DNA of 64,000 nt, taken from Burkholderiales bacterium (GTDB taxonomy: Bacteria; Pseudomonadota; Gammaproteobacteria; Burkholderiales; WYBJ01). Shown piece by piece: positions 44,438 to 54,206 of the stretch; within the stretch, counting starts at the first letter, position 1; each line of letters starts with the position of its first letter. The notes below the pieces were generated by a model. It was not told the DNA's origin and searched no databases. It saw only the letters and a list, made by a program, of their open reading frames with translations. The DNA lies in contig JALHQN010000013.1 in assembly GCA_022841915.1 (NCBI GenBank), positions 85,169 through 149,168 of the forward strand, read 5' to 3'. Position numbers and translations under genes: made by a program.

Positions 44438-46129
44438 ATGCCGACGATGAAAGCAGGTCAGGCAGTGATCGAGGCTTTGCGCGCCGAGGGCGTCGAGTAC
44501 ACGTTCGGAATCGTGGGCACGACCACCAACAGCATCGTGACCGAGATGTACGGCCGCACCGACATCAAGTTCGTCGATTCGCGCCACGAGGAAGGGGCTG
44601 CATTCATGGCCTACGGCTATGCCCGTGCCTCAGGCAAGCCGACGGCATGCATCACGACCTCGGGGCCGGGCACGATCAACCTCGCCACCGGTGTGGCCCT
44701 GGCGTGGAAGGGCCGCGCGCCCGTGCTCGTGATTGCCGGCGACGTCGCCCGCGATTACATCCACCGCGACGGCGCGCAGGCGTTCGATCTGGTCGACATC
44801 TTCCGCCCCTTCACCAAGCTGTCGCGGCAGGTGAACAAGACCGAGCGCATCGTGGAGACCATGCACGACGCCTTTCGCATGGCGCTTTCCGGCAAGCCCG
44901 GCCCGGTTCTGATCGACATTCCGCGAGACCTGCTCGACGACCAGTCGCTCGACACCGATATCGCCGCCCCGGCCGCCTACCGGGCCACCGAGCAGCGCCT
45001 GCCCGGTGATTCCCAGGCGATCGAGCGCGCCGTCCGGTTGCTCGCCCAGGCGAAGCGGCCCTTGCTGCTGGCCGGCGGCGGTGTGGTCGATGCGGGTGCT
45101 ACCGAGGACGCCGTGGCTCTGGCCGAATTGCTCGATATGGCGCTCGTGCCTTCTTACGGACACAACGACGCGGTGCCGAACAGTCATCGCCTGTTCGTCG
45201 GGGCGGCGGGCGGGCGTGGCGCGGGCGAAACCGCGCAGGCGATCCACAGCGCCGATGTCGTTCTGGCACTCGGGACGCGCATCAACCAGTCCACCACGCA
45301 CTGGAACTGGAGCGTGATCAATCCGCAGACGCAGATCATCCAGGTCGACATCGACGCGCAGGAAGTCGGCCGCAACTATCCGGTCGCCGTCGGCATCGCC
45401 GGCGACGCGAAGGCGGTCGCGCAGCAACTGCTCGGCAACCTGCGTGCGCAGTTCCCGTCGGGGCGTCCCAATGCCGAATGGCGCAAGCAGATCGAGACGC
45501 TGGCTGGTCAACGTCGGGCACGCATCGCTGCCGAGCAGACGCTGCCTGCCGAGCCCTACATGATGCCGCAACGGGTCTATCCGGAATTGAACAAGGCCTT
45601 GCCCAAGGACTGCATGGTGACCCTCGATGCCGGCGTTGCGGGCGGCCTGGCTTACGATCGCCTGCAGTTCGAGCTGCCGCGCACGTTCTTCAACTATGCC
45701 GGGCACGGCGGGCTGGGCATGGGGTATTGCGTGGGCTTGGGCACCCAGCTCGGGCGCCCCGACCGGCCGGCGATCAGCATCCAGGGCGACGGCGGCTTCA
45801 TGTATACGGCCAGCGAGATCAATACCGCCGTGCGCTGGGGGATTCCGCTGGTCGGCATCGTGCTCAACAACCGCTGTCACGGCGCGGAGAAGGCGCAGCA
45901 GCAGCGGCACTTCGGTGCCAAGTACATCGGGGTCGACCTGCTCAATCCGCGTTTCGACAAGCTGGCCGAGGTTTATGGAGCGACCGGCTACTACGTGACG
46001 CGCCCCGACGAGATCGCCGATGCCGTCACGACCGCCCTGGCGGCCAGGAAGCCTGCCATCGTGGAGATCGCGGTGGAGGAATATTTCCCGCAGGCCGCAC
46101 CCACCCCCGGTGCGGGCGGCGGACACTAG
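44438..46129 (+). CDS. Thiamine diphosphate-dependent enzyme of the acetolactate synthase / benzoylformate decarboxylase group
   Basis: 563 residues from ATG 44438, which follows AAGGAGAGG. It has the three-domain TPP fold: an N-terminal Pyr domain (FGIVGTTTNSI, cofactor Glu in SRHEEGAAFMAYGYA), a middle domain (LLLAGGGVVDAG), and a C-terminal PP domain with the GDGG...NN thiamine motif (QGDGGFMYTASE to VLNNRCHG). The reaction may be carboligation or decarboxylation; the family members differ in a few pocket residues that I cannot assign. It is followed by a glutamine-amidotransferase-like hydrolase and a tartrate-type dehydrogenase, suggesting a carbon-use cluster. Confidence 0.85.
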   Translation: MPTMKAGQAVIEALRAEGVEYTFGIVGTTTNSIVTEMYGRTDIKFVDSRHEEGAAFMAYGYARASGKPTACITTSGPGTINLATGVALAWKGRAPVLVIAGDVARDYIHRDGAQAFDLVDIFRPFTKLSRQVNKTERIVETMHDAFRMALSGKPGPVLIDIPRDLLDDQSLDTDIAAPAAYRATEQRLPGDSQAIERAVRLLAQAKRPLLLAGGGVVDAGATEDAVALAELLDMALVPSYGHNDAVPNSHRLFVGAAGGRGAGETAQAIHSADVVLALGTRINQSTTHWNWSVINPQTQIIQVDIDAQEVGRNYPVAVGIAGDAKAVAQQLLGNLRAQFPSGRPNAEWRKQIETLAGQRRARIAAEQTLPAEPYMMPQRVYPELNKALPKDCMVTLDAGVAGGLAYDRLQFELPRTFFNYAGHGGLGMGYCVGLGTQLGRPDRPAISIQGDGGFMYTASEINTAVRWGIPLVGIVLNNRCHGAEKAQQQRHFGAKYIGVDLLNPRFDKLAEVYGATGYYVTRPDEIADAVTTALAARKPAIVEIAVEEYFPQAAPTPGAGGGH

Positions 46130-46152
46130 GTCGGAAGGGAAACGCGACGCTC

Positions 46153-46932
46153 ATGCCTCGATCTCTGCGAATAGGCCTCTCGGCGCGGTTTCTCGCCCCG
46201 CGCCCGGGGGCGACCGGAACCTTGCGCCGCACGGTGCAATACCTCGATCCCCTGATGGCGAATTGGGTGATGTCGCGCGACGTGGTGGCGCTGATGGTGC
46301 CCTCGGTCGACAGCACCGGGCTGCTCCATCGCAACAACATGCGCCTGCGCGATTACGTGCACGAACTGGACGGGCTCGTCTTGCAGGGCGGCGCCGACAT
46401 CAGTCCGACTTGCTACGGTGAGGAGCCGCTCAAGCCCGAATGGGCGGGCGATCGGGTACGCGATGATTACGAGCTCGAACTCGTCAACGAATTCATCGAG
46501 GCCGGCAAGCCTGTGTTGGGTGTATGCCGAGGTCATCAACTCATCAACGTGGCCCTGGGCGGCACCCTCTACCAGGACATCCCCAGCCAGGTGGGCGAGC
46601 AGACGGCGCATCGCGACCGATCCATCAACGATGCCAATGTTCATACCGTGCGTCTGGAGCCGGGCAGCGGGCTGGCGCGGCTGTATCCGGGAACGCAGAC
46701 GGCTCACGTCAACAGCCTGCACCACCAGGCGGTGCGCAAACTGGGCCGCGATCTGGTGGCCGAGGCGTACTCGAGCGACGATGGCGTGATCGAGGCGATC
46801 CGGCTGCCCGGGCGCAACTACGTCGTCGGCGTGCAGTGGCATCCGGAATTCCATCGCCCGGACGACGAACGGCTGCTCGATCCTGGTCCGCTCCTGGAAG
46901 AATTTCTCGCCGAGGCACGCCGGCGCTCCTGA
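46153..46932 (+). CDS. Gamma-glutamyl-GABA hydrolase-like class I glutamine amidotransferase
   Basis: 259 residues from ATG 46153. Class I amidotransferase layout: LVLQGGADISPTCYGEEP, the nucleophile Cys in LGVCRGHQLIN, and the His/Glu pair in VGVQWHPEFH. This subgroup (PuuD-like) removes glutamate from gamma-glutamyl-GABA or related amides in polyamine catabolism. No other puu genes are present, so the true gamma-glutamyl substrate is open. The start is 23 bp after the TPP enzyme stop, and the pair is probably cotranscribed. Confidence 0.86.
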   Translation: MPRSLRIGLSARFLAPRPGATGTLRRTVQYLDPLMANWVMSRDVVALMVPSVDSTGLLHRNNMRLRDYVHELDGLVLQGGADISPTCYGEEPLKPEWAGDRVRDDYELELVNEFIEAGKPVLGVCRGHQLINVALGGTLYQDIPSQVGEQTAHRDRSINDANVHTVRLEPGSGLARLYPGTQTAHVNSLHHQAVRKLGRDLVAEAYSSDDGVIEAIRLPGRNYVVGVQWHPEFHRPDDERLLDPGPLLEEFLAEARRRS

Positions 46933-47015
46933 GACGCGCCGATCGGTCAGGCAAACGGGGGGCGTAGAATGCCGGCCGGTAGCGCCATCGACACCTATAA
47001 CGAGGAGAACGAGAC

Positions 47016-48083
47016 TTGGCAAAGCACAGGATCGCCGTGATTCCGGGCGACGGGATCGGCAAGGAAGTCATGCCCGAGGGGATGCGCGTGCTCGACGCCG
47101 CGGCCCGCAAGTTCGGCATCGATCTGGCCTTCGACGACTTCGACTGGAGTTGCGATTACTACGACCGGATCGGCACCTGGATGCCGAAGGATTGGAAGGA
47201 TCGGATCGGCGGTCATGACTGCTTGTACTTCGGCGCTTGCGGCTGGCCGGACAAGGTCGCCGATCACGTCTCGCTGTGGGACTCGCTGATCAAGTTCCGG
47301 CGCGAGTTCGATCAGTACGTCAACATGCGCCCGGCCCGCCTCATGCCCGGCATACGCTCGCCGTTGGCCGACCGCAAACCCGGCGAGATCGACATGTACA
47401 TCGTGCGCGAGAATACCGAGGGCGAGTACTCGTCGATCGGCGGTCGCGCCTTCGAGGGCACCGATCGCGAGTTCGTCGTGCAACAGGCGACGTTCACGCG
47501 CAAGGGGACCGATCGCATCCTCAAGTTCGCGTTCGAACTTGCAAGCAAGCGGCCCAAGAAGCATCTGACCTCCGCGACCAAATCGAACGGCATTTCGATC
47601 ACCATGCCCTATTGGGACGAGCGCGTGGCCGAGATGGCCAAGCAGTTTCCGGATATCCGCGTCGACAAATTCCACATCGACATCCTGACCGCCCACTTCG
47701 TGCAGCGGCCGCAGTTCTTCGATGTCGTGGTGGCCTCGAACCTCTTCGGCGACATTCTTTCCGATCTCGGGCCGGCCTGCTGCGGCACCATCGGCATCGC
47801 GCCCTCGGGCAACATCAATGCCGACCGCGTCTATCCTTCGTTGTTCGAGCCGGTGCACGGTTCGGCCCCCGACATTGCGGGCAAGGGCATCGCCAATCCG
47901 ATCGGCGCGATCTGGTCGGCGGCGATGATGCTCGAGCACCTGGGCTACCCCGAAGCGGGCGCGCATATCGTCTCGACGATCGAAAAAGCGCTGGAACCGG
48001 GCAGCGGAGCGCCCCGCACGCCGGACATCGGCGGGCAAGCGAAGACCGAAGACCTCGGTCGCGCGATCGCAGCGGCGATCTGA
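47016..48083 (+). CDS. Tartrate dehydrogenase-like beta-decarboxylating dehydrogenase
   Basis: 355 residues from TTG 47016, chosen because AGGAG lies 8 nt upstream and the next residues match the family start AKHRIAVIPGDGIG. The isocitrate/isopropylmalate dehydrogenase fold is clear: EVMPEGMRVLDAA, YVNMRPARLMPGI, RENTEGEYSSIGG, and LFGDILSDLGPACCG with the metal Asp residues. The segment CDYYDRIGTWMP and GWPDKVADHVSLW match tartrate dehydrogenase/decarboxylase (TtuC/YeaU-type), which oxidises tartrate or D-malate with NAD+ and Mn. Substrate preference is inferred. Confidence 0.88.
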   Translation: MAKHRIAVIPGDGIGKEVMPEGMRVLDAAARKFGIDLAFDDFDWSCDYYDRIGTWMPKDWKDRIGGHDCLYFGACGWPDKVADHVSLWDSLIKFRREFDQYVNMRPARLMPGIRSPLADRKPGEIDMYIVRENTEGEYSSIGGRAFEGTDREFVVQQATFTRKGTDRILKFAFELASKRPKKHLTSATKSNGISITMPYWDERVAEMAKQFPDIRVDKFHIDILTAHFVQRPQFFDVVVASNLFGDILSDLGPACCGTIGIAPSGNINADRVYPSLFEPVHGSAPDIAGKGIANPIGAIWSAAMMLEHLGYPEAGAHIVSTIEKALEPGSGAPRTPDIGGQAKTEDLGRAIAAAI

Positions 48084-48094
48084 ACCCGATGGTC

Positions 48095-48115
48095 CGAGCG
48101 CGACACCGGCGCTCG
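48095..48115 (+). terminator. Hairpin after the tartrate-dehydrogenase-like gene
   Basis: A 7-bp stem (CGAGCGC / GCGCTCG) with the loop GACACCG begins 12 bp after the stop. No T tract follows, so it is a weak candidate. Confidence 0.35.
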
Positions 48116-48483
48116 CGCGGGGCGACCTGTCTCCATGGACCGGACGCGCGTCGCCTCCGTCGCCTTCGCGCGTGATCCTGCGCCCGGCTAACCCGACGGA
48201 CACAGTTGTTGCCCTGGGCGAATGATTGTTCGTTGCTGTAGCGCAGTTGCGACACCCGCGCTCATGGGAGACATGGTCGTTGGCGCACTGCCGCCGGGCC
48301 TTCGTCTGCCCGAGTAGGTGGCGAAGGCCGATGTAGTGCCAGCCGCAGAATTGCTCTCGTTGCCACCGCGCTATGGAGCAAAGGAACTTGGGGGCGACTC
48401 AAGATCTTGATCGTGCGGCCGATACCGGAGGGGACTCGGGAATCCGAGGCTTAGATCCCGCCATCGCCGTCCGGCCTTCATCA
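48116..48483. other. Intergenic region before the c-di-GMP genes
   Basis: About 370 bp with no confident gene; an ATG at 48373 in frame with the HD-GYP gene could extend that protein. Base use here and in the next two genes is a little less GC-biased than upstream, compatible with a separate origin. Confidence 0.45.
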
Positions 48484-49692
48484 ATGAAATCCAGGAAAAT
48501 TCTCGTCGACGATTTGGAATTCGGAATGTACGTGGTCGAACTCGATCGACCGTGGCTCGGAACGCCGTTCGCATTCCAGGGGTTCCCCTTGACGAACGAA
48601 GGCCAGTTGAGCGCACTGCGAGGTCACTGCAAGTCAGTTTTCGTAGATCCTGACCGAACGCTGACCTCGGAGAACCTGCGCAAGTTCGAGGCCCGTGACA
48701 CCCAAAAGGATGTGCGCGGCGCTACGAAACACCCTACCGTTACGTCCGTAGAACAGGAACTCGAGACCGCCAAGAGCACCTACACGGCCTGCGAACAAGT
48801 GACACGTGAGGTAATCGACGCCTTTCAGCGGTCCGGAGACATCGACACGGAAAGGCTGCAGGCCTCGGTCAGCAGCATGACACAGAGCATTCAGCGCAAT
48901 CCTGACGCGATGCTGCTGTTGAACATGGTTCGCCAAAGCGAGGCGGATGTCGGCTTTCGTCGTGCAATTGATACCTCGGTGCTGATGCTCACACTCGGAC
49001 GCTTCCTTCAATACTCGACGGGACGAATGGAAGCTCTGGGAATGGCCGGACTACTCATGGACGTCGGCAAGACGCAACTGCCGCGGGGGCTGCTCGACAA
49101 GCCCGGAGCTCTATCGGCCGGAGAATTCGAATTGGTCAAGAGGCACGTCGAGCAGTCGATCGAACTGATCTCCAAGGTGAAGCGCATACCCGCAGAGGTT
49201 CTCGAAACTGTAGCGCAGCATCACGAACGACAGGACGGCAGCGGCTATCCGTTCGGACTGAGCGGACAGCGGATTTCAATCGACGGCTCGATCGCGGGGC
49301 TGGTCGATACATTCTCGGCAATGACGAACGCCAGACCCTATGCAGAATCGAATTCTGCGTCCACCGCCTTGTCGGCGATCTACAAGCTGCGGGGCCAGCA
49401 TTATCACGAGGCGCTGGTCGAGCAATTCATCCAATGCATCGGCGTCTATCCCGTCGGCAGCGTGGTGGAACTCAATACTCGCGAAGTCGCGATCGTCGTT
49501 GCACAGAATGTCGTGCGGCGGCTGCAGCCACGAGTCATGATCATTCTGGACGATAAGGGAAAAGTGGTTGTACAGCAACGAACGCTCGATCTGGTGAAGG
49601 ATCCCAAGTCCCGCAGCGGCGAGCCCTACCGCATTGTTCGAACCCTGCCCAAGACAATGCTGCCGATCGACGCGAGCGAATTTTTCATCTGA
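48484..49692 (+). CDS. HD-GYP-type protein with a degenerate active site
   Basis: About 402 residues from ATG 48484; ATG 48373 would add 37. The N-terminal region (ILVDDLEFGMYVVELDRPW) is the DUF3391 type that often precedes HD-GYP. The HD-GYP domain keeps RHVEQS, AQHHERQDGSGYP and the loop after it, but key metal positions are lost: the first His is replaced near AIDTSVLML, the HD pair is MD (LLMDVGK), and the late Asp is Ser (DTFSAMT). It is therefore probably unable to hydrolyse c-di-GMP and may act as a sensor or partner. It is followed 4 bp later by the EAL gene. Confidence 0.85.
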   Translation: MKSRKILVDDLEFGMYVVELDRPWLGTPFAFQGFPLTNEGQLSALRGHCKSVFVDPDRTLTSENLRKFEARDTQKDVRGATKHPTVTSVEQELETAKSTYTACEQVTREVIDAFQRSGDIDTERLQASVSSMTQSIQRNPDAMLLLNMVRQSEADVGFRRAIDTSVLMLTLGRFLQYSTGRMEALGMAGLLMDVGKTQLPRGLLDKPGALSAGEFELVKRHVEQSIELISKVKRIPAEVLETVAQHHERQDGSGYPFGLSGQRISIDGSIAGLVDTFSAMTNARPYAESNSASTALSAIYKLRGQHYHEALVEQFIQCIGVYPVGSVVELNTREVAIVVAQNVVRRLQPRVMIILDDKGKVVVQQRTLDLVKDPKSRSGEPYRIVRTLPKTMLPIDASEFFI

Positions 49693-49696
49693 CACG

Positions 49697-50995
49697 ATGG
49701 ATACCGTCGCGGCCAACAGCGCCGCATTCAGCGAAACCTGTGAAGCGTTCGAAGGGCGCTTGCAGCGCTTGCTGAATGAGGCTCAGGCGCGAAGCGAACT
49801 TGTCGGCCTTCTGCTCGTGCAGGCAGCCGCAATCGACCGGGTCGATGCAACGCACGGATTTTCCACTGGCGATCGTATCGCTTCGACGATTTTCGATCTC
49901 TTGCGCACGAAAGTGCTTCGAAAAAGCGACCTGATCGGACGTATATCGCGCGACCACATGGCGTGCGTCCTACATCCGCTGTCTTCGGAGGCCATTGCAT
50001 TTCTCGGGGCCACCCGTGTTCTTTCGGTGCTCGAGCAACGAATCGAAGTCGAGGGTGCGTCGATACGGGCCGATCCAGCGATCGGAATAGCCGTATTTCC
50101 GGGGCATGCGGTCGATGCGCGGCAGTTTCTCCAGCGTGCGAAGAGCGCACTGTCCCTCGCACGATGCCACCGAGATCGCATCGCGATGCATTGCACACCG
50201 GACGAAGCTCCGAGCCCGGTATCGCCGCTCGCGTACGAAGATCGGCTGCGAATCGCGCTCGAAGAGAATCTCCTGGCGCTCCATTTTCAACCTCAGTTCG
50301 ATTTGCGCCGCAAGGCCGTAGTCAGCGCTGAAGCGCTGCTTCGCTGGCACGATCCCGTGCTCGGTTTCGTGCCGCCCAACGTGGCTCTCCAGGCAGCAGA
50401 AGCCTCGGGTCTGATGGATCGGCTCACCATGTGGGTAATCTCGAGCGGGGTACGGCATTGTGCCGAATTCAGGAGGGTGAGGCCGGATTTCTCGGTCAGC
50501 GTCAACATCTCGCCTTCGAATCTGCGCGAGCCGGATCTGCCGTGGCATGTCGATCGTGAGCTTCGCACTTGGGACGTTCCAGGGCATGCCATCGTAATCG
50601 AGATCACTGAGACAGCCATGATGGTCGAACAGGCACTCGCTCATGAAGCCTTGCGGCAACTGAAACGATCCGGCGTCCGGCTATCGGTGGATGATTTCGG
50701 CACGGGCTACTCGTCGATGCAGTACCTAGCGGAACTGCCTCTGGACGAACTGAAGATCGATCTCGTATTCGTCAAGACGATGCTGGAACGTGCGCAAAAC
50801 AGGAAGATCGTACGTTCGATGATCGATCTCGCGCACAACCTTGACCTGGAGGTCGTCGCCGAAGGTGTCGAGAATGTGATGACCCTGGAGGCGCTTGCTG
50901 CGCTGGGTTGCGATATCGTGCAAGGCTACCACATCGCAAAGCCGATGACCGGCGACAACCTATCGGCGCTCTTGCAAGACGGCGCGAAGCTCTAA
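49697..50995 (+). CDS. EAL-domain c-di-GMP phosphodiesterase with vestigial GGDEF
   Basis: 432 residues from ATG 49697. The N-terminal half has the outline of a GGDEF domain, but the signature is replaced (RISRDHMACVL), so no cyclase activity is expected. The C-terminal EAL domain is intact: SAEALLRWHDP, NISPSNL, EITETAMM, DDFGTGYSSMQYL, LKID, and VAEGVE. It should cut c-di-GMP to pGpG and so promote motility over biofilm. Coupling with the inactive HD-GYP protein suggests that protein regulates it. No transmembrane segment is seen. Confidence 0.92.
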   Translation: MDTVAANSAAFSETCEAFEGRLQRLLNEAQARSELVGLLLVQAAAIDRVDATHGFSTGDRIASTIFDLLRTKVLRKSDLIGRISRDHMACVLHPLSSEAIAFLGATRVLSVLEQRIEVEGASIRADPAIGIAVFPGHAVDARQFLQRAKSALSLARCHRDRIAMHCTPDEAPSPVSPLAYEDRLRIALEENLLALHFQPQFDLRRKAVVSAEALLRWHDPVLGFVPPNVALQAAEASGLMDRLTMWVISSGVRHCAEFRRVRPDFSVSVNISPSNLREPDLPWHVDRELRTWDVPGHAIVIEITETAMMVEQALAHEALRQLKRSGVRLSVDDFGTGYSSMQYLAELPLDELKIDLVFVKTMLERAQNRKIVRSMIDLAHNLDLEVVAEGVENVMTLEALAALGCDIVQGYHIAKPMTGDNLSALLQDGAKL

Positions 50996-51214
50996 GGGAT
51001 CGATTGCGCCAGCCGGGCACGCTGCAATGGCGTGGTACGAGCCTCTATGCCTACGGCTCAGCGACGCTCCCGAAGCGGGAAGTCGCGTCGCCCTCCCGCA
51101 GTAACCGACGTCGCGACTGCTCATCCTAGGTCAATGCGTTCGACGACGTGCCAGCGCCACCACGCCGAGGAAAGTCAAGAGAGAGCATGGAATTCCTGCC
51201 CAGGTACTGGAGCC

Positions 51215-52279
51215 ATGTTCAAGATCGCGACGTCGGCGCAGGGCCGAGCGAAGGCCAGGGTCCTGGCGCCGGCGGTTACGGCGGGTGCGTGCTTGGATTC
51301 GTGCGAACCGGTACCTGTTCACTTGGGCAAGGTTCCTCTGGAAGGTTCACGGGCGTTCGGCGCGGTATGGCTGGGGTGGCTGCTGTGGCGCGCACTGAAG
51401 GTCGATACGCTGCTCGAACGGTCGATGCGCGTGGGGCGCGAGACGGTGCGCTGGGCCGATTCGATCGCGATCCTGGGCATGGCGCGGTTGTGCGAGCCCT
51501 CGAGCGAATTGCACGTCGCTGAGCGCTGGTGCCGGACGCCGGCGCTGGAGGATCCGCTCGGTGTGCCCGAGGAGGCGATCCACGACGCGCGGCTACATCG
51601 AAGTCTGGATCGGGTGCTGCCGGGCAAGGCGGCGATCGAATCCCACCTGGTCGAGCGTTTCGGAGAGTTGTTCGATCTGGACTACGATCTGCTGCTCCAT
51701 GGCGTGACAAGCACATACTTCGAAGGCAAGGCGGATGCACAGCTATGCACGCGCGGCTACCCTCGCGATCATCGACTCGACTGCGTGCAGGCGAACATCG
51801 CGTTGGTGGTGACGCGTGAGGGCATGCCTTCGGGCTACGAGATCTTCCCAGGTAACACGGCGGACGTGAGCGTGGTCGAAGAGATCGTCAGCACGATGTG
51901 GGCGCGTTCGGGCAAGGCGAACCGGGCCTGGGTGACGGATCGAGGGACGGCCAGTGAGGACAACCTCGAGTGGCTCAACCACAGCCGACGCAGCTATGTG
52001 ATCGGCACACCGAAGGCTGAACTCAAGTGCTGGTGGAGGCAGATCGAAGATTGCGCCGACTGGCGCCCCATCCGTGAAGAGGTCGAGGTGAAGCTGTGTC
52101 GCGGTCGGGATAACGCGCGGGCCGACGTGAGCCGAAACGACCTGAGTATTCGTTGCGTTGTGCGCCCAGATCCTGGCCAAGCCTTGCCCATCGATCGAAC
52201 TGGCCTCGGTCTGCCCCAACGGCTACGGACGCCCGCATCGATCGAAATGCAGTGCCAACCATGGACCTTAAGTTCTTGA
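51215..52279 (+). pseudogene. Truncated IS1634-type transposase
   Basis: The middle of the frame matches IS1634/IS4-like DDE transposases: WADSIAILGMARLCEPSSELH, LHRSLDRVLPGKAA, FDLDYDLLLHGVTSTYFEG, RDHRLDCVQANIALVVTREG and VTDRGTASEDNLEWL. Similarity fades around 52110, after EVEVKLCRG, so the C-terminal part with the last catalytic region is gone and unrelated sequence fills the frame. The N-terminal part before about 51300 is also not family-like. No complete inverted repeat was found. It is a remnant of an old insertion next to the c-di-GMP genes. Confidence 0.8.
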
Positions 52280-52317
52280 TGCGCCGTACTTCATATCCCT
52301 GAACTGTGGAAGTTGGG

Positions 52318-53469
52318 CTAGCGCGATTTCAGGAAGGCGTTTCTCGCGGCGACTCCCGCGTCGGCGTGATCGGTGAAGAGCCCGTCGATGCCTGCGCGGA
52401 GGAACGCGGTGATTTCGCCCTCCACGTCGCCGCGCGTGCCGGCACCGCCACCGCGGCGGTAGTCGGTGGGCAAGAAGGCGTTTTCGGCGCGAAACGTCCA
52501 CGGATGCACCCGCAAGCCCGCCGCGTGCGCGTGCGCTACGAATCGCGTCGCAGGCCCCAATGCGCCCTCGGCGGTGCGTGCGATGACCAGGCTCTTGTGC
52601 GGCCCCACGCCCTGCGCATACGCGGCGATGGTACGCAAACCCTCGGCGCTCGCGAGGTCGGCGTAGCCGCGCGGATCGCCGCTTGCGACGAAGTCCCAGG
52701 GCTGTCCGTCGGCTTCGAGGAGCTGAACGAGGCGCACGCGGGTGATCGTGCGCAGATACCGCAGGTTGCCGATTTCGAACGACTGGATGAAGACAGGCGC
52801 CTGGGCATCGTTCCAGCCGTTGGCTGCCAGCACGGCGACGAGCGTGTCCTCCATCGGGAGGCCGATCGAGGCGTGATAGCTCGGATGCTTCGTCTCCGGA
52901 TAGATCCCGATCGTGCGGCCGAGAACGGCGCTCCTGCGCTGGGCGAGATCGATGACTTCCTGCAACGTGGGGATTTTGTGGTGATCGTCATGGCAGACGT
53001 TGGCGGGGCGTTCGTGCGGGATGCGCTCGCGCGCGCGCAGCTGCTTGATCTCGGCCAGGGTGAAGTCTTCGGCGAACCAGCCGGTCAGTGCTTTGCCGTC
53101 CACCTGCTTCGTGGCCCGGCGGGCAGCGAATCGGGGCAGGGTATGCACGTTGGTCGTCGCTTCGATGAGGCTTCCGGTGCTCGCGTCGACCAGGGCCAGC
53201 GCGTTCTCGTGGCGAGCGATGAACACGCCATCCCGGGTGAGGACCAGATCGGGCTCGATGTAGTCCGCGCCCATGTCGATCGCCAGATCGTAGGCGGCGA
53301 GGGTGTGCTCGGGGCGATAGCCGCTGGCACCGCGGTGCGCGATGACGAGGGGGACGGCTTCGCGCTCGGCGGCATTGGCACTGCAAGGGGCGGCGTCGAC
53401 AGGTGTCATGGCAGGCAGCAGCAGGCACGGCAATGCGAGCAGGCGCGAGCGCAAACTCGCGACGCGCAT
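52318..53469 (-). CDS. Exported glycerophosphodiester phosphodiesterase (GlpQ-type)
   Basis: 383 residues from ATG 53469, which directly follows the stop of the acetyltransferase gene; ATG 53484 is also possible. A signal peptide (RLLALPCLLLPAMTPVDA) places it in the periplasm. The GDPD motifs are HRGASGYRPEHTLAAY, EPDLVLTRDG with FIARHE, and ETKHPSYH. The enzyme releases glycerol 3-phosphate from deacylated phospholipids. It is the last gene of a three-gene minus-strand unit (GMC oxidoreductase, acetyltransferase, GDPD). Confidence 0.92.
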   Translation of the reverse strand: MRVASLRSRLLALPCLLLPAMTPVDAAPCSANAAEREAVPLVIAHRGASGYRPEHTLAAYDLAIDMGADYIEPDLVLTRDGVFIARHENALALVDASTGSLIEATTNVHTLPRFAARRATKQVDGKALTGWFAEDFTLAEIKQLRARERIPHERPANVCHDDHHKIPTLQEVIDLAQRRSAVLGRTIGIYPETKHPSYHASIGLPMEDTLVAVLAANGWNDAQAPVFIQSFEIGNLRYLRTITRVRLVQLLEADGQPWDFVASGDPRGYADLASAEGLRTIAAYAQGVGPHKSLVIARTAEGALGPATRFVAHAHAAGLRVHPWTFRAENAFLPTDYRRGGGAGTRGDVEGEITAFLRAGIDGLFTDHADAGVAARNAFLKSR

Positions 53470-53470
53470 G

Positions 53471-54196
53471 TCAGCGGGCCGCATCCTCCGCGCGCAATGC
53501 CGACAGGCTGCGCCGCTGCCGCCCGTCGGCATCGAAGTTGTCGGCGGCCAGCCAGCGCTCGAAGGCTCGCTTGCGCGAGGGCCATTCGCCGTCGAGCATG
53601 GAGAACCATGCGGTGTCCCGGTTGCGTCCGCGGGAGATCATGTGCTGGCGGAACAAGCCCTCGTAAGTGAAGCCCAGGCGCTGGGCCGTTCGCCGCGAAG
53701 GTTCGTTGAAGCTGTTGCACTTCCACTCGTAGCGGCGGTAGCCCAGATCCTCGAAGACATGACGGGCCAAGAGATACATGGCTTCGGTGGCGGCGCGCGT
53801 GCGCTGCAGGGCGGGCGAGTACCAGATGCTGCCGATCTCGATGACACGATTCGCAGGATCGATGCGCGCGTAGCTGCACAGACCGAGCGCCTTGCCGGTG
53901 CGCTTGTCGACCAGCGCGTACGCAAGCCGATCGTCGGCGGCCTCGAACGCCCGCAGCCAGGTGTCGAACGAGGAACGTTCGGTCCAGGGGCCGAAGGAGA
54001 GATACGTCCAGCTCGTGCCGGTGCCGGGCGCCGTCGCTGCGGCGTAGAGATCGTCGCCGTGAGCCTGCGACGTCAAGGGCATGACCTCGACGTAGATGCC
54101 GCGCAGCGGCGTGCGCTGCGGGCGCTGTGCGGGGGATGCGTCGACCGGCTCGCCGACGCGCTGGACGGCAGGCGGCGCAGTGTCGTGCTCGGTCAT
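53471..54196 (-). CDS. GNAT acetyltransferase (RimJ/RimL-like)
   Basis: 241 residues. The domain pattern is RimJ/RimL-like: PLTSQAHGDDLY, IGSIWYSPALQRTRAATEAMYLLA, GYRRYEWKCNSFNEPSRRTAQRLGF and EGLFRQHMISRGRNRDTAWFS. It should transfer acetyl from acetyl-CoA to an amino group. The N-terminal 30 residues are unstructured. It lies 10 bp after the GMC gene and abuts the GDPD gene. The acceptor is unknown. Confidence 0.88.
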   Translation of the reverse strand: MTEHDTAPPAVQRVGEPVDASPAQRPQRTPLRGIYVEVMPLTSQAHGDDLYAAATAPGTGTSWTYLSFGPWTERSSFDTWLRAFEAADDRLAYALVDKRTGKALGLCSYARIDPANRVIEIGSIWYSPALQRTRAATEAMYLLARHVFEDLGYRRYEWKCNSFNEPSRRTAQRLGFTYEGLFRQHMISRGRNRDTAWFSMLDGEWPSRKRAFERWLAADNFDADGRQRRSLSALRAEDAAR

Positions 54197-54206
54197 GCGC
54201 AGACCC

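Noticed and set aside
45478..46152. Upstream extension of the amidotransferase gene inside the TPP enzyme gene
   Set aside because: It is out of frame with a conserved gene; the amidotransferase fold begins at 46153.
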